Numbered from the stretch's first letter, positions 1-9,655 are shown. The stretch: DNA of 64,000 nt from Chloroflexota bacterium (GCA_016860845.1 BOKF01000046.1:1-64000), one strand, 5' to 3'. Numbers and translations are program-made. The notes: generated by a model from the sequence alone, not told the origin.

Positions 1-2
1 CC

Positions 3-122
3 GCGGCCGCCCTGCACTTGGTGCGCTACTATCAAAAACGCAATCATGTCGCTTATCTGTCTCATCGTAAATCCAAATTGGCTCAACTTGGTCTCTCAGC
101 CGTGGTCAACATTGCGCTGTAA
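3..122 (+). CDS. 3' end of an unidentified gene (cut by the window edge)
   Basis: An open frame runs from the first bases of the window to a TAA at 120-122, giving the last 39 residues of a protein. The end is basic and then hydrophobic ([17 protein letters not shown], then a short apolar tail). Nothing in these residues identifies a family. The frame is short, so it could be chance, but it ends 23 bases before the convergent stop of the next gene, which is a normal gene-end spacing here. Confidence 0.35.
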   Translation, partial: AAALHLVRYYQKRNHVAYLSHRKSKLAQLGLSAVVNIAL

Positions 123-145
123 TATTAATTATAACACAAAATAGC

Positions 146-3124
146 TTATTGCTCTATCTTAACTGGCTGGGGCAGAATTACTCGTGTTTCGCCGGTAGTG
201 AGGGATAGGCGGGGAAACGCGGGATCGGCGGCGTTGTATAGCCCAACTTCTATGGAGTAGTTACCGGGGGAGAGGTCGGCCGGCAGGGTCAAGGTGATGG
301 GATCGGCGATGATTTCACCGGGAACCCAGCCCTGGGTCGGTTTGGCCGGAATATGGTCGGCGTTGACGACAACCGTTTCGTCAGGGCCGAGCAGATGGGT
401 GAAGATGGTGTAATTTATGTCTAGCCGGCTATCGGCTCGCCAGTAAAGGGTCAGCGTTACTGACTCGCCGGGCGCGGCGCGGCAGCCGGCCTGACTCGCG
501 CCATCGTCGTTTGAGGCTGTTGAAGAGCGGCAATCCGCACCGATGAGGGTAGTCAGGCCGGAGAAGTCAGCATTGAGCGGCATATCCACTTCCGCGGGCG
601 GGGTGAAATTGCGGGTGGCCGGCAAAATTTCGAGCTGGCCAAAAGGAAAGCGTTCATCGTAAAAAAAGCCGTGAACATTGACCAGGTGAACTTGCAACTC
701 TGCCGGGCCGGGGGCGGCATCGGGGGGGATGTTGAGCCAGTATTGGCCCAGGACAACCTCACCCGGTTTCCAGCGCGGCAGGTTAAAGTTGCGGCTGGGA
801 GTTAGTGAGGAACCAACCCGATAACTCTGCTTCTTGGAATCAATGAGATCAAAGGCCACCGAAATGTCATCGTAATTAAATTGACCGGCCTGCCAGAGCA
901 GTTTAAGCAAAACGCGGTCGCCGGGTTCGGCGCGGGATTGAGATAATTCGCTGTGGTGTAAGGTGATAATGGGTGAGAAATCCACCAGCGGCGCCTCGGC
1001 CAGGGGCAGTGAATTATCATCGGGGCGAACGACGCGGCTGACGTTGATCGCATCAATCAGGCCGGTCCGCCGCCGAGGCCGGCCTTGTTCGTCCAGAATG
1101 TCCCAGCCGTTAAACCGTGCGGCGCTGTTATCGGCTGCAGATAGGCCCAGGCCAACTTCGGCCCAGTAAAGGCCCGGTGGGGTGCCGGCTTGCCAATCCA
1201 GAGGATGGCGGGTCATCACCAGTTGGCCGACTGGCCAGCGCGAGGGCGGATAGAGATAAGCGCCGGGCCGGCCTACAAATGTATTACGGCTCCATTCAAA
1301 GCCGTCCCGGTCGGTTAAACGGAGGGTTAAGAGCAAATCGTCCGGCAGGGGGCGGCGGGGTCGCCAAAAGAGGGCCAGGTCAGTATCACTTAGTTGGGTG
1401 ACTCCCACCAGGTCAACCTGGTTGGCAAAGTTGTAGCCAGCCTCGGTTTCAGCACCACTTTCTGAGGGGGCCGGCGATGTATTGGTTGAGTCTGGTAAAG
1501 GGGTGCGAAGGACCGGCCGCTCAATGGGGCTTTCGTGAAGCAGCATTATTTTGTCGGGATCGAGCCGCCAATGTTCCAGGCGCACGCCCTGGAAGTCGCC
1601 GGCGTCGTGCGGGCGTTCGCCAACCCGGTCAAGCCAAAAGGGGACAACCCCATTGGGATCAATCACTTCATCCTGCCAACTGACCAACCACACCCCGCTT
1701 TTGTTTTGCAGCGCCTCGGCCATTTCGGTGGAGATGCTCAAAGCGGTGACGCGATTGATGTCCAATCGTTCCAGGCGAGGGAGGGGCGTCCAGTCTTGCC
1801 AGCCGTAGTAATAGGCCCAGACCGGATACATATGGCCGGAACTGAGTAAGACCGTTTCGCCGGGGGCGCTGCGCTCGCGGACAAACTGGGCCAGGGCCTG
1901 AAAGTCGTCTTTGGCAAAGCGCGGGTCGGTGAACCAGTTAGATAGGCTGAAAAGAGAAGTCGCCAGGATGAGCGCGTAAAAAAGTGTAAAAAAGAGAGTG
2001 TGAAGCATGGAACGTAAATTATTTAAGATAAAGCGGGCCAGGTCAAACTGGGATAGGGCAGCGGCCACGAGCAGGGCGAAGGCGGGCCAGGCCAGCAGGG
2101 TATAGCGCGGGTTGAATTTGGGTGACTGATAAGAGAGCATCAAGATGAGGATGACGGGCAGGCAGAGCCAGAGGAGTAGGAAGATGGATGATGGAAGATA
2201 GTAGATAGGAGATAGATCAGATTCTTGAGACCTTGTCTTGCTGACTTGTCCGTAGATAAAGCTGACGATAAGGAGGAGTAAATAGCCCAGAGCCAGCCAG
2301 AGGCCGGTTTGCTCAAACACGGTTTCGCCGGCGATAAAACTGATGAGAACTTTGCGCAAGGCTTCGTGGAGTTTGAGCGCGCCGGGCCAATAGCTGGGGT
2401 CGTCGCCCAGGCGGGCCAGGAGAATCCAGAACCAGGGGGCAAAAAGAAGGGCGATGAGACCAAAAACTTGCAGCAACTGCCAGCCCAGCGCTTTGGGAAA
2501 GCCTCGCCGCCAGAGGCTGAAAAGACCATAGAGACCGTGGGCGATCAACAGAAATGCGGCGAAATAATGGGTGTAGAGAGCGGCGGCAGCGGTCAAGGCA
2601 TATAAAAAGGATGAAGGATGAAGGCGGAAGGATGAATTATAACTGGCGGAGAGGGAGGGTAAAGGGTGGAGGATTCTGAGGAATAAGTAGCTGGCCAGGG
2701 TAGCCTCGAAGACCAGCAGGGTGTACATGCGCGCTTCCTGAGCGTAATAAACCATCACCGGCGAAATGGCGAGCAGGGCGGCGGCAAGATGAGGCGTGGA
2801 GGATGGACGCTGCGGGGAGGTTGCGAAAAGGCAACGGGCCAGGATATAAATCAGGGGAACGGTCAGAACGCCGAAAATAACTGAAGGAAAACGCAGCGCC
2901 CACTCGCTGGAGCCAAAAAGGGCGTCAGTTTCCCAGATGAGCAAGTAATAAAGAGGGGGTTGAATGTCGGCGGCGGTCCATTGGATGAGTTCGCCGGGCG
3001 GCTTTTGGGAAAGGAACCAGGTGACGCCTTCGTCGTACCAAAGGCTTTGCTCACCCAACAGCGCCAGCCGCAGGGCCAGGGCAATTAAAATAACGACCAG
3101 TAACCCCAGACGATCTTTGCTCAT
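146..3124 (-). CDS. GT39-like (PMT/ArnT-type) GT-C membrane glycosyltransferase with C-terminal beta-sandwich modules
   Basis: Large polytopic protein, about 992 residues from the start chosen at 3124 (MSKDRLGLLV); the frame is open 19 codons further upstream without a good start context. The N-terminal half has about ten membrane helices. The first extracytoplasmic loop carries WYDEG, the acidic D-E pair typical of GT39 enzymes, which transfer sugars from polyprenol-phosphate donors outside the membrane. The C-terminal 450 residues are soluble and hold three copies of a roughly 110-residue module; the last has the pattern YWRA..NYTIF.HL, GWVPGE, LPADLSPG, VGLYN. The same module occurs in five other proteins of this window. 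It is the last gene of a minus-strand run that starts at 9554. Donor and acceptor are unknown. Two stretches encoded by 7-bp repeats (near 2200 and 2620) lie in the membrane part. Confidence 0.85.
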   Translation of the reverse strand: MSKDRLGLLVVILIALALRLALLGEQSLWYDEGVTWFLSQKPPGELIQWTAADIQPPLYYLLIWETDALFGSSEWALRFPSVIFGVLTVPLIYILARCLFATSPQRPSSTPHLAAALLAISPVMVYYAQEARMYTLLVFEATLASYLFLRILHPLPSLSASYNSSFRLHPSSFLYALTAAAALYTHYFAAFLLIAHGLYGLFSLWRRGFPKALGWQLLQVFGLIALLFAPWFWILLARLGDDPSYWPGALKLHEALRKVLISFIAGETVFEQTGLWLALGYLLLLIVSFIYGQVSKTRSQESDLSPIYYLPSSIFLLLWLCLPVILILMLSYQSPKFNPRYTLLAWPAFALLVAAALSQFDLARFILNNLRSMLHTLFFTLFYALILATSLFSLSNWFTDPRFAKDDFQALAQFVRERSAPGETVLLSSGHMYPVWAYYYGWQDWTPLPRLERLDINRVTALSISTEMAEALQNKSGVWLVSWQDEVIDPNGVVPFWLDRVGERPHDAGDFQGVRLEHWRLDPDKIMLLHESPIERPVLRTPLPDSTNTSPAPSESGAETEAGYNFANQVDLVGVTQLSDTDLALFWRPRRPLPDDLLLTLRLTDRDGFEWSRNTFVGRPGAYLYPPSRWPVGQLVMTRHPLDWQAGTPPGLYWAEVGLGLSAADNSAARFNGWDILDEQGRPRRRTGLIDAINVSRVVRPDDNSLPLAEAPLVDFSPIITLHHSELSQSRAEPGDRVLLKLLWQAGQFNYDDISVAFDLIDSKKQSYRVGSSLTPSRNFNLPRWKPGEVVLGQYWLNIPPDAAPGPAELQVHLVNVHGFFYDERFPFGQLEILPATRNFTPPAEVDMPLNADFSGLTTLIGADCRSSTASNDDGASQAGCRAAPGESVTLTLYWRADSRLDINYTIFTHLLGPDETVVVNADHIPAKPTQGWVPGEIIADPITLTLPADLSPGNYSIEVGLYNAADPAFPRLSLTTGETRVILPQPVKIEQ
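2604..2636. repeat. 7-bp tandem repeat inside a coding region
   Basis: About four to five copies of AAGGATG-like heptamers (AAGGATG, AAGGATG, AAGGCGG, AAGGATG) lie inside the GT39-like gene and encode part of a loop and helix start (SSFRLHPSSFLYAL). The same heptamer order recurs in the intergenic spacer at 16673-16697. Confidence 0.8.
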
Positions 3125-3270
3125 AGCGCAGCCCATGCTACCACAGAGGCAGTGAGGTGACAAGATGAAGGTTTGTCTCAAAAATTAGGCGTTTTGCAGG
3201 ACAAGTTGCCCGCTTCGCGCGCCCTACATGACGGGGAAGCCGGAACGCCCCTGCGAGATGAGGTGAGAAA

Positions 3271-5838
3271 CTACTTGATTTGAATTTGGCCCAGGGTGAA
3301 GGTATCACTGCCATTGGACAGGGGCAGCCGTTGCAGGGTCCGCCCATCATAAAGACCCACCTGTAAAGTATATTCACCTGGAGGAAGATCAGCCGGGAGA
3401 TTGAGCCGGTGGCTGTCGAGGTGCGGTTGGTGGAGGGGCCAGTGGGAGGTGGATTGGGGGGTCAGCCAAGTCGGGTAAGCATCGTTTTGGGCTACCAGGC
3501 GACCATCGCCGGCCAGAAGGTGGAGAAAAACGGTATAATCGGCCTGAGGAGGCTGACCGGCGGTCCACTGGAGCAGAACGGTCAGGGTTGCGCCGGGGTG
3601 AAGGTCAGTCTGGCTGAGGTGGAAACCGGTCAACCGGATCGCCGGACCAAAACTGGCTTCTACCGCAGTGAGTGAGGTCAGGGAGAGCGCGGCTGGCTGC
3701 CGGGCTAAAGTTAGCCCGAAGCGTTCAAAGGTAGCTAATTGAACCCAACGGCCAGAGTCAAATCGCTGCATCTCGGCTGAGGCAGCGGTAATCGGAAAGC
3801 GTTGGCCGGGATCGGCAAAACTGCTTTCCGGCCCAACTGCGAGGCCCAGGTGAAAGATGTCGGGTAAAAGTTGAGGGAGAGTCTCGGTCACAACAATTTC
3901 GCCGGACTGCCAGGTTGCGGGCGGATACCAGAGGGCAGCGATCATGGGAACCTGGGTCGGATCGCTTAAGAGCTGGCCGGTATCATCGTAAATCAGCGGC
4001 CAGAGCCGCACATCTTTAGGCAGGGCGTCCAAAGCTTGCCAGTAAAATTTAACAGTAACGCCGTTGTCCGGGTCATCGTGGATATCATAACCCAACAGCC
4101 GCAGTTGGTTTTCGCCAAAAGTGAGGTGGGTGGGGTAGGTGGGCAGAGAGGTGGGCCGGAGGAAGTCGTAGAAAGAACAGGGGAGTTGGCCTTTGACAGG
4201 TGTAGAAAAAGCAGAGGAGCAGGCCGCATCCTGAGCTTGTTGAGGGGGGAGCAGGTTGCGCTCTGAACTTGTCAAAGGCGGAGTGGGGACGACGGCCAGA
4301 GATTTTTGGGCCAAAATAAGGCCCTGGTCGGCCTTGAGTGGACTCCAGTCGGAGTAGAGCAAATTCATAAGTTTGGCATAAGCATCGTTAGGATGAACGC
4401 CGGGAATATCGGTGACATCAACCAGCAGATAATTAGCTTCTTGAACCGTGGGAAAGACATAAATCACCTGCCGGTGCGCCAGATGCGGATGAATCGCCGC
4501 GCTGGCCGAGACCACCGCATCTTTGGGGATTTGGGCCAGGAAATCGGGCAGCCGGACCGCAGCCGGGCGTAAAGGGTAAATTTCCCTGCGGGCAGAAAGG
4601 GGGGTCCAGCCATGATTAACGTGATAGCCCAACATCCAGGCCAGGAGCCACAGCAAAACAGCGATCAGGGTTGTGGTTTTGAGAGATTGACCATTCTCTT
4701 CGTGTAACGAAATATTATTGATAAGACGGCGCAAGCCATATATCGCAGCCAGGATGAAGGCGACAACCAGAGGCGCGGAGTAATGCTGCTCACCGGAGTA
4801 TTGGCCGGGGAAGTTGCTGAACAGATTAGCGATTAAGACCGGCAAGCCAAGAATGAGCAGTTCCGGGGCCAGGAGAGGCAGAAAACCAACCGCTGCCAGC
4901 AGGCCGAGCAGATACTGCCAGCGAGCAGGATCTTGCAGCAGGGACAGTACACTTGTAGGAGTGTAGCGGCTGGCCAGATAAATGGGGCCGGCCGTGCCAA
5001 AATACTGCCGGGCCAGCGGCGCGACGATGACAAAAGTGGCGATGAGGAACCAGAGCGTGCTGATGAGGATAAGAATGAAGCCATGAATGACCGCCGACCG
5101 CCGACCATCGACTGCCGGCACTTTCAGAGACGATGCAGCGGTCAGCCGTCGGCGGCCGGCGGTCGTTACTAGCCACAGCCCCAGCATCGCCGTCAGGGGG
5201 GGCAGGGTTTCCTTGGTAGTCATCGCGATGATGGCCCAGAACCCCATCCAACCCCAGCGGCGCTCCGTGGCGTACCAAAAGGCAAACAGCAGGGGCGTCA
5301 CCACAAACGGATCGGCGTGAAAATCGGCGACGTTGGCGGCTTGCAGGTGGGGAAAGAGGAGGTAGGCGGCAGCGAAGGTGAGAGCGGCCCAGGAGGGGGA
5401 TTGTGAATTGTCAATGGTCAATTGCCAATTGTTAATTGTTAATTGTCGTTTAGCAATCCAGAAGACGGGCAGCGCGCCAAGAGCTAGGGCGATGGACTGG
5501 GCAATGAGCAGGATGCGCACATCGTCCCACAGGAAAAAGAGCAGGGCCAGGGGCACCAGGATGGGTTCAAAATGTTCGGCCAGGCGGGGCTGCTGATGGT
5601 CGCCCCAGGTCAGCTCCATGAACCCGCCGGGACCACGGACGGTGTTCCACATCGGCTGGTCAATCAGCGACAGGTCGGCGGCGTAGGAGTGCAGGGTGTT
5701 GTGGCGGTTGATTGTGTACCAGGAGAAGTAGACGGCGTAAGCGAGGATGAAGAGGGCGAGGAGGAGGGAGGGGGGATGAAGCCTGAGGCGTAAGTTTGAA
5801 GGCAATGACGAATTTGACACAGATTTTACTTCATTCAA
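3271..5838 (-). CDS. DUF2079 polytopic membrane protein with C-terminal beta-sandwich modules
   Basis: About 855 residues. The N-terminal half is a multi-helix membrane domain of the DUF2079 family, a GT-C-like family of unknown substrate; the conserved early loop reads ADLSLIDQPMWNTVRG. The C-terminal third contains two copies of the module shared by the large membrane proteins here (DYTVFLHLL, LPADLPPGEYTLQVGLYD in the last copy). The frame opens with TTG at 5838, nine bases after the stop of the cNMP-binding gene, with no convincing ribosome site, so the exact start is uncertain but translational coupling is likely. The coding region is interrupted, without loss of frame, by three repeat blocks (4230-4278, 5089-5116, 5406-5447). 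Function is inferred only as surface glycan transfer. Confidence 0.8.
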   Translation of the reverse strand: MNEVKSVSNSSLPSNLRLRLHPPSLLLALFILAYAVYFSWYTINRHNTLHSYAADLSLIDQPMWNTVRGPGGFMELTWGDHQQPRLAEHFEPILVPLALLFFLWDDVRILLIAQSIALALGALPVFWIAKRQLTINNWQLTIDNSQSPSWAALTFAAAYLLFPHLQAANVADFHADPFVVTPLLFAFWYATERRWGWMGFWAIIAMTTKETLPPLTAMLGLWLVTTAGRRRLTAASSLKVPAVDGRRSAVIHGFILILISTLWFLIATFVIVAPLARQYFGTAGPIYLASRYTPTSVLSLLQDPARWQYLLGLLAAVGFLPLLAPELLILGLPVLIANLFSNFPGQYSGEQHYSAPLVVAFILAAIYGLRRLINNISLHEENGQSLKTTTLIAVLLWLLAWMLGYHVNHGWTPLSARREIYPLRPAAVRLPDFLAQIPKDAVVSASAAIHPHLAHRQVIYVFPTVQEANYLLVDVTDIPGVHPNDAYAKLMNLLYSDWSPLKADQGLILAQKSLAVVPTPPLTSSERNLLPPQQAQDAACSSAFSTPVKGQLPCSFYDFLRPTSLPTYPTHLTFGENQLRLLGYDIHDDPDNGVTVKFYWQALDALPKDVRLWPLIYDDTGQLLSDPTQVPMIAALWYPPATWQSGEIVVTETLPQLLPDIFHLGLAVGPESSFADPGQRFPITAASAEMQRFDSGRWVQLATFERFGLTLARQPAALSLTSLTAVEASFGPAIRLTGFHLSQTDLHPGATLTVLLQWTAGQPPQADYTVFLHLLAGDGRLVAQNDAYPTWLTPQSTSHWPLHQPHLDSHRLNLPADLPPGEYTLQVGLYDGRTLQRLPLSNGSDTFTLGQIQIK
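4230..4278. repeat. Paired CCTGAGCTTGT-type repeats inside a coding region
   Basis: CCTGAGCTTGTTGAGG (4230-4245) and CTGAACTTGTCAAAGG (4263-4278) are variants of the element CCTGAGCTTGTCGAAGG that also lies between genes at 62631-62647. Here the DNA is translated as a Gln/Pro-rich linker in the DUF2079 protein. Confidence 0.6.
5089..5116. repeat. 7-bp tandem repeat (GACCGCC type) inside a coding region
   Basis: Four heptamers (GACCGCC, GACCGCC, GACCATC, GACTGCC) in the DUF2079 gene, encoding the hydrophilic loop VPAVDGRRSAV. Related GGCGGTC-like sequence continues to about 5165. Confidence 0.75.
5406..5447. repeat. 7-bp tandem repeat (AATTGTC type) inside a coding region
   Basis: Six consecutive heptamers (AATTGTC, AATGGTC, AATTGCC, AATTGTT, AATTGTT, AATTGTC). 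Total 42 bp, exactly 14 codons, so the frame is kept. It encodes QLTINNWQLTIDNSQ, a polar insertion between membrane helices of the DUF2079 protein. Confidence 0.85.
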
Positions 5839-5847
5839 GTAAAGAGA

Positions 5848-6618
5848 TTATTCCTCTGACGGCTTCCGTTCCTTTGCCGCCCGTTCCTCACGAAGTTTTC
5901 GCGCCGTCGTTTGGAGATGTTCAAAGAACTCGGTCTCGGTCAGTTCTTTGACCGCGCGCTGGCGTTTGACCTCGTCAATCTCGATGATAAGCTGCTCCAC
6001 CTGCTGCTTGAGGTCTTCTTCGCGTTTTTTCACCCCCTCGACCATCTTGAAAAAGGAGGATAGAAAGGCGCTGGCGCGGGCCTGGTAGGTGAGATCGGTA
6101 TTGACAATCGTGGACTGGCTCTCTTCGACCCGCCGCTGAACAAAATCATAGTTGCCGGCGGCGATGTGCTGCGACCAAACGATGGTTTCTTCGATATAGG
6201 CATTGGCAAAGCGGAGCCGGTCGGACATGTCGCGCAGGAAGGAAAGGGCCAGGAGGGGATATTCATTCAACAGGGCCAGCACCGCATCATACTTTACCTC
6301 CAGCACCTCGGCGGGGCTGATGGCGACCATCGAATTGGAGCGGGGTTTTTGATCAATCAGCGACATCTCGCCGACAAGCTGGCCCGGGCCGCACTGGTTG
6401 AGGATCACTTCTTCCCCCTGGGGACCTTCGGCCACAATCTTGATCCAGCCGGTGCGGATGACAAAGAGGGAATCGCTGTCGTCGCCCTTGTGTACCAGGA
6501 AGTCACCCCTGGCCAAGCTCAAAATTTTGACCCGCTCCGACAATTTTGCCAGAACTGCCGGGGGAGCGCCCTTAAAGAGCGGCAGCCGCTCCAGATAGTT
6601 CAATAGCTTGGGGTCCAT
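5848..6618 (-). CDS. Cyclic-nucleotide-binding (Crp-type) domain protein with coiled-coil tail
   Basis: 256 residues. Residues about 12-130 form a cNMP-binding beta-roll: LPLFKGAPPAVLAKL at the start, GDFLVHKGDDSDSLFVI, and the phosphate-binding cassette region GQLVGEMSLIDQKPRS, which keeps the glycine, glutamate and arginine expected for ligand binding. The helix-turn-helix of Crp/Fnr regulators is absent. The C-terminal 100 residues are predicted helical and highly charged (KKREEDLKQQVEQL, ARKLREERAAKER), so a coiled coil. It may therefore be a signalling or scaffold protein and not a transcription factor. It has a strong ribosome site (GGGAGGA) and is followed after nine bases by the DUF2079 gene, which suggests a link to surface glycan production. 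Confidence 0.85.
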   Translation of the reverse strand: MDPKLLNYLERLPLFKGAPPAVLAKLSERVKILSLARGDFLVHKGDDSDSLFVIRTGWIKIVAEGPQGEEVILNQCGPGQLVGEMSLIDQKPRSNSMVAISPAEVLEVKYDAVLALLNEYPLLALSFLRDMSDRLRFANAYIEETIVWSQHIAAGNYDFVQRRVEESQSTIVNTDLTYQARASAFLSSFFKMVEGVKKREEDLKQQVEQLIIEIDEVKRQRAVKELTETEFFEHLQTTARKLREERAAKERKPSEE

Positions 6619-6659
6619 CCTTATCCTCCCGCTGCTTGTGTATCATACCACACTTCCGG

Positions 6660-9554
6660 CTATGGCTCAATAACCTCGACTTTTATCCACTCCACCTCTG
6701 CTCCTATTTGTGGCTCGGTCAGGCCCAGCCCGGTGGTTACGCCGGCAGGGTGCAGTGCATCGAATACCTCATACGTTTCTCCAGGAGGAGTTCGGATGAA
6801 GGCGTGGCTGCAGCGAAAACAGCCGCGCAAGTCCCGCCTGGCCCCAACAGCTTGCAGGGCGTGGACGGCCTCTTCGCTCAGATTGGCGCTGGCCTCGTCG
6901 GCGGCAGCAGCGGCGATGAGGGAATCGGGAGGCGAGGCCGCGAGGAAACGGGCCAAAGCGCTGGAGGCACTAAGATCCAGGTGGGTGTCAAAATGGGCGG
7001 CCTGGAACGTGCCGCTGGGATGGATAACAGCAATATTGTAGCCGCGCTGGTTGGGCGAAACTTCACGGCCATTGACGAAAATGTGACCAAAATCGCCAAC
7101 CTCCTCACCTGCGCTGAGGACGGTTACCTCTGGCGGCCAGACTTCAGTTTGGTCGCCAGGGAAGGGTATCGTCATCGCTTCGGTAAAATGCAGCCAGACC
7201 TCATTCAAGCCGGAGTGAGCGACACCGGCCGGCAGGTCGAATGATAATTCCTGCCACTCCGGGCCAACCTTCTGAGGGGAGGACTGCCAGCCCTTCAATT
7301 CAATGAACAGAGACTGGGCAGAACCTTGATAGACTTCCGGCAGGCGCAGCCGGAAGGTGAGTCGTTGCGAGGCGCCGGTGAGCGGCAGCAGCAGCCGGGC
7401 ATCGCGGCGTTGGGCGGTGATGGGCTGGCCGGCGGTCAAAAGGCCCCAGCCTTCGCCAAAATAGAGGGGAGCCAGCGGTGAGGACGTATCAACCCGGAGT
7501 CCAGGCTGAAGTCCAGATCTCTCGGTTGCTCTCACCCGGTAGATTTTAATGGCCGGCTCGTCGTGAATCTTTTCGACAGGCAAAACCTTTTCGATATAGG
7601 GCAGGATGGCCTGTTCGGTTACAGTGACGTTTTTCTGCCCATCGAATTTATCGTACTGGTAAGGCCGGACGACGATGTATTTGATATTGAAAAAGGTTAA
7701 TACGTCGGCAGCGATAGCCCTATCCGCTTCCCATCGTTCCGGGGGAAGAGGGTGACCAGTTTCCAGGGCCAGCAGCGAGTTGATGACCGGGGCGTTTGTA
7801 AAGTATTGAAACTTGAATTCGGGGTTGCGGCTGGTGTTGCCTTGCAGCAGGCGTTTTTGGTGAGCGGTCTGGTAAAATTGGCCAAACATAAACTGGGTTG
7901 TCAAGGCTCCGGTGATGCGGAATCCGTTGCGCCAGGCAAAGGGAATATCCAGCACGGTGACATCATCCGGGTCGGCGGCAATGGCTTGATAGGCCGGTGG
8001 AACTCGCATGTCGGACTGGGGAAGGGGGATGGAGAGGTGTTCAAAGAGAAAGAGGAGGGTGAGGATAAAGGATAGAAGATAGAAGCTGGAAGATGGACGT
8101 CTGGTTGCTAGCTGTTGACGTTGCGCCCATTGGCCGATTTGCACCAGGGCAAAAGCAGCGACGACGCTCAAACTCAACAGCAGCATCACGCTGTAGCGGC
8201 TGGGATAGCGATTGCCTTTGAAAAAAGGGAGACTTTGCAGCAAGCTGAAGGGACCGGGCAGGCCGGTGGGGTAGCCGTTGATCGTGACGACCGGGCCGAG
8301 GCAGAGCAGGGCAAAAATAAGCGCGGCGATCAGCCAGAATCGCAGTTCGGCCCGGCGAAAGCCGGTAAATAGGGCGACCAGCAGCAGGCCCAGCAAAACA
8401 AAGCCCAGGTAAATGTGCTGCCCTTTGTCAAAGGCTTGGATGCTGGTCTGGCTAATCAAGTTGCCCAGTACGGGCTGGCGCATGGTTGGAATGACAAAGC
8501 CCAGCAAATCGGCGCTGAAAGCATCGGCAAAGCCGCCGCCCTCGACCAGAAAATCACCTTCAGCCCGCAAATCGGGCAGCATTTGGGCCAGGATCGGGCT
8601 GAGGCCGAGGGTGAAAGTGGAGCATAGGATAAGAGCAGCGCGGAGGTGGGGCAGAAGTGAATGAGAATAGGGGAGCAGAGGAGCAGGGGAGCAGGGGGAA
8701 CGGGGCCGCTTATTTAAATCGAAAATCGGAAATCGAAAATCCAAAATCGAGTAGAGCCAATACAGGGCCAGAAAAACCAGCAGAAACGAGGCGTAAGTCA
8801 GTTCCGCCCAGGCTTGCAGGGTTAAAAAAAGGCCGGCCATCAAAACGTTCTTGAGGCGTCGCGGATTGTGCCGGGTGCGCAGGATGTACAGAACGGCGAA
8901 GGGGATCCAATGACTGCTGGCAATATTGAATTGGCCCAAAGCGACGTAGAAGAGTTTGCTGCTGGCAAACGCATAGAAGAGACCGGCCAGGGCAGCACAC
9001 GTCCAAAGAAGCAGGGGACTGCCAGGGCGGAGCACCAGGCGGGGGGAGCGGGGGAGCGGGGGAGGGATTTCTCCCCTGCCCCCCTGCTCCTCTGCTCCCT
9101 CGCTTACCATCCCGCTCTCGGTCACCGGCTTCTGGTCTGTCGTCGCCAGAACGTATCGCGCCAGCAAAAATGCGCCGTAGCCGCCGGCAGTGAAAGTGAA
9201 GAACATATGCAAATTGCTGGCGGTTACGACGCCAAAATTGAGGGTTAGCGGCAGGGTGGTAACGGCATTCAACACGGTTAAGGTGTAAAAGGCCAGGTTG
9301 ATGCCAAGAGGATAAAACATGAAATCCGTGTAGAAAGGATTCTGGCCGCTGTTGAGCAGCGCGTATTTGACCCACCACAGGTTCCAGGCCAGGGCCGGGT
9401 CGTCGCCGCCATCGCCGGGCAGGTGAGTGGTCAGGTGGAGAAGGATTGGCCAGGTTAAAATTATCGCTAATAGAAAATAGCTCAACAGAAGGAGGATATG
9501 GCGAGGCAGTTCGAAATTATCTTTAGTTTTTTTTTGAGGCGGGTTATCGGCCAA
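6660..9554 (-). CDS. Large polytopic membrane protein (YfhO/GT-C-like)
   Basis: About 964 residues, TTG start at 9554. The first membrane helix is followed by a loop with DGGDDPALAWNLWW, then about ten further helices, a layout seen in GT-C-like and YfhO-like proteins. The soluble C-terminal part starts near residue 520 (LDIPFAWRNG) and ends in a beta-rich domain that differs from the shared module of the other five giants. It heads the minus-strand run 9554 to 146. The coding region has at least four short tandem repeat blocks, including one that encodes a membrane helix (SSSFYLLSFILTLLFLF) and a proline/arginine-rich loop. Substrate unknown; membrane glycan or lipid-linked sugar transfer is an inference. 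Confidence 0.75.
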   Translation of the reverse strand: MADNPPQKKTKDNFELPRHILLLLSYFLLAIILTWPILLHLTTHLPGDGGDDPALAWNLWWVKYALLNSGQNPFYTDFMFYPLGINLAFYTLTVLNAVTTLPLTLNFGVVTASNLHMFFTFTAGGYGAFLLARYVLATTDQKPVTESGMVSEGAEEQGGRGEIPPPLPRSPRLVLRPGSPLLLWTCAALAGLFYAFASSKLFYVALGQFNIASSHWIPFAVLYILRTRHNPRRLKNVLMAGLFLTLQAWAELTYASFLLVFLALYWLYSILDFRFPIFDLNKRPRSPCSPAPLLPYSHSLLPHLRAALILCSTFTLGLSPILAQMLPDLRAEGDFLVEGGGFADAFSADLLGFVIPTMRQPVLGNLISQTSIQAFDKGQHIYLGFVLLGLLLVALFTGFRRAELRFWLIAALIFALLCLGPVVTINGYPTGLPGPFSLLQSLPFFKGNRYPSRYSVMLLLSLSVVAAFALVQIGQWAQRQQLATRRPSSSFYLLSFILTLLFLFEHLSIPLPQSDMRVPPAYQAIAADPDDVTVLDIPFAWRNGFRITGALTTQFMFGQFYQTAHQKRLLQGNTSRNPEFKFQYFTNAPVINSLLALETGHPLPPERWEADRAIAADVLTFFNIKYIVVRPYQYDKFDGQKNVTVTEQAILPYIEKVLPVEKIHDEPAIKIYRVRATERSGLQPGLRVDTSSPLAPLYFGEGWGLLTAGQPITAQRRDARLLLPLTGASQRLTFRLRLPEVYQGSAQSLFIELKGWQSSPQKVGPEWQELSFDLPAGVAHSGLNEVWLHFTEAMTIPFPGDQTEVWPPEVTVLSAGEEVGDFGHIFVNGREVSPNQRGYNIAVIHPSGTFQAAHFDTHLDLSASSALARFLAASPPDSLIAAAAADEASANLSEEAVHALQAVGARRDLRGCFRCSHAFIRTPPGETYEVFDALHPAGVTTGLGLTEPQIGAEVEWIKVEVIEP
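8071..8097. repeat. 7-bp-like repeat encoding a membrane helix segment
   Basis: GATAGAA/GATGGAA-type heptamers (AAGGATAGAAGATAGAAG, then GCTGGAAGATGG). On the minus strand they encode PSSSFYLLSFIL, the start of a predicted transmembrane helix. Compare the repeat-encoded helices near 2200 and 26064-26112. Confidence 0.6.
8671..8694. repeat. 8-bp tandem repeat (GGGAGCAG) inside a coding region
   Basis: Three octamers (GGGAGCAG, AGGAGCAG, GGGAGCAG), 24 bp or 8 codons, encoding part of the loop CSPAPLLPYS on the minus strand. Confidence 0.7.
8717..8751. repeat. 7-bp tandem repeat (AATCGAA type) inside a coding region
   Basis: Five heptamers (AATCGAA, AATCGGA, AATCGAA, AATCCAA, AATCGAG) encoding ILDFRFPIFDL on the minus strand. 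The same heptamer family forms the intergenic array at 37061-37095. Confidence 0.8.
9041..9102. repeat. GC-rich short repeat inside a coding region
   Basis: GGGGAGCG-type direct repeats followed by their approximate complement (CTCCCCTGC, CCCCTGCTCC) give a hairpin-prone block inside the membrane protein gene. It encodes a Glu/Gly-rich then Pro/Arg-rich loop. Confidence 0.6.
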
Positions 9555-9655
9555 AAACGGGACGACCTTAAAGGTACGGTGTCGAAAATTCCAAATCTAA
9601 ATTCGATTGTACCACCTGCAAGGGGGCACGGCAATTATTAAGGGAGATGCTTGTG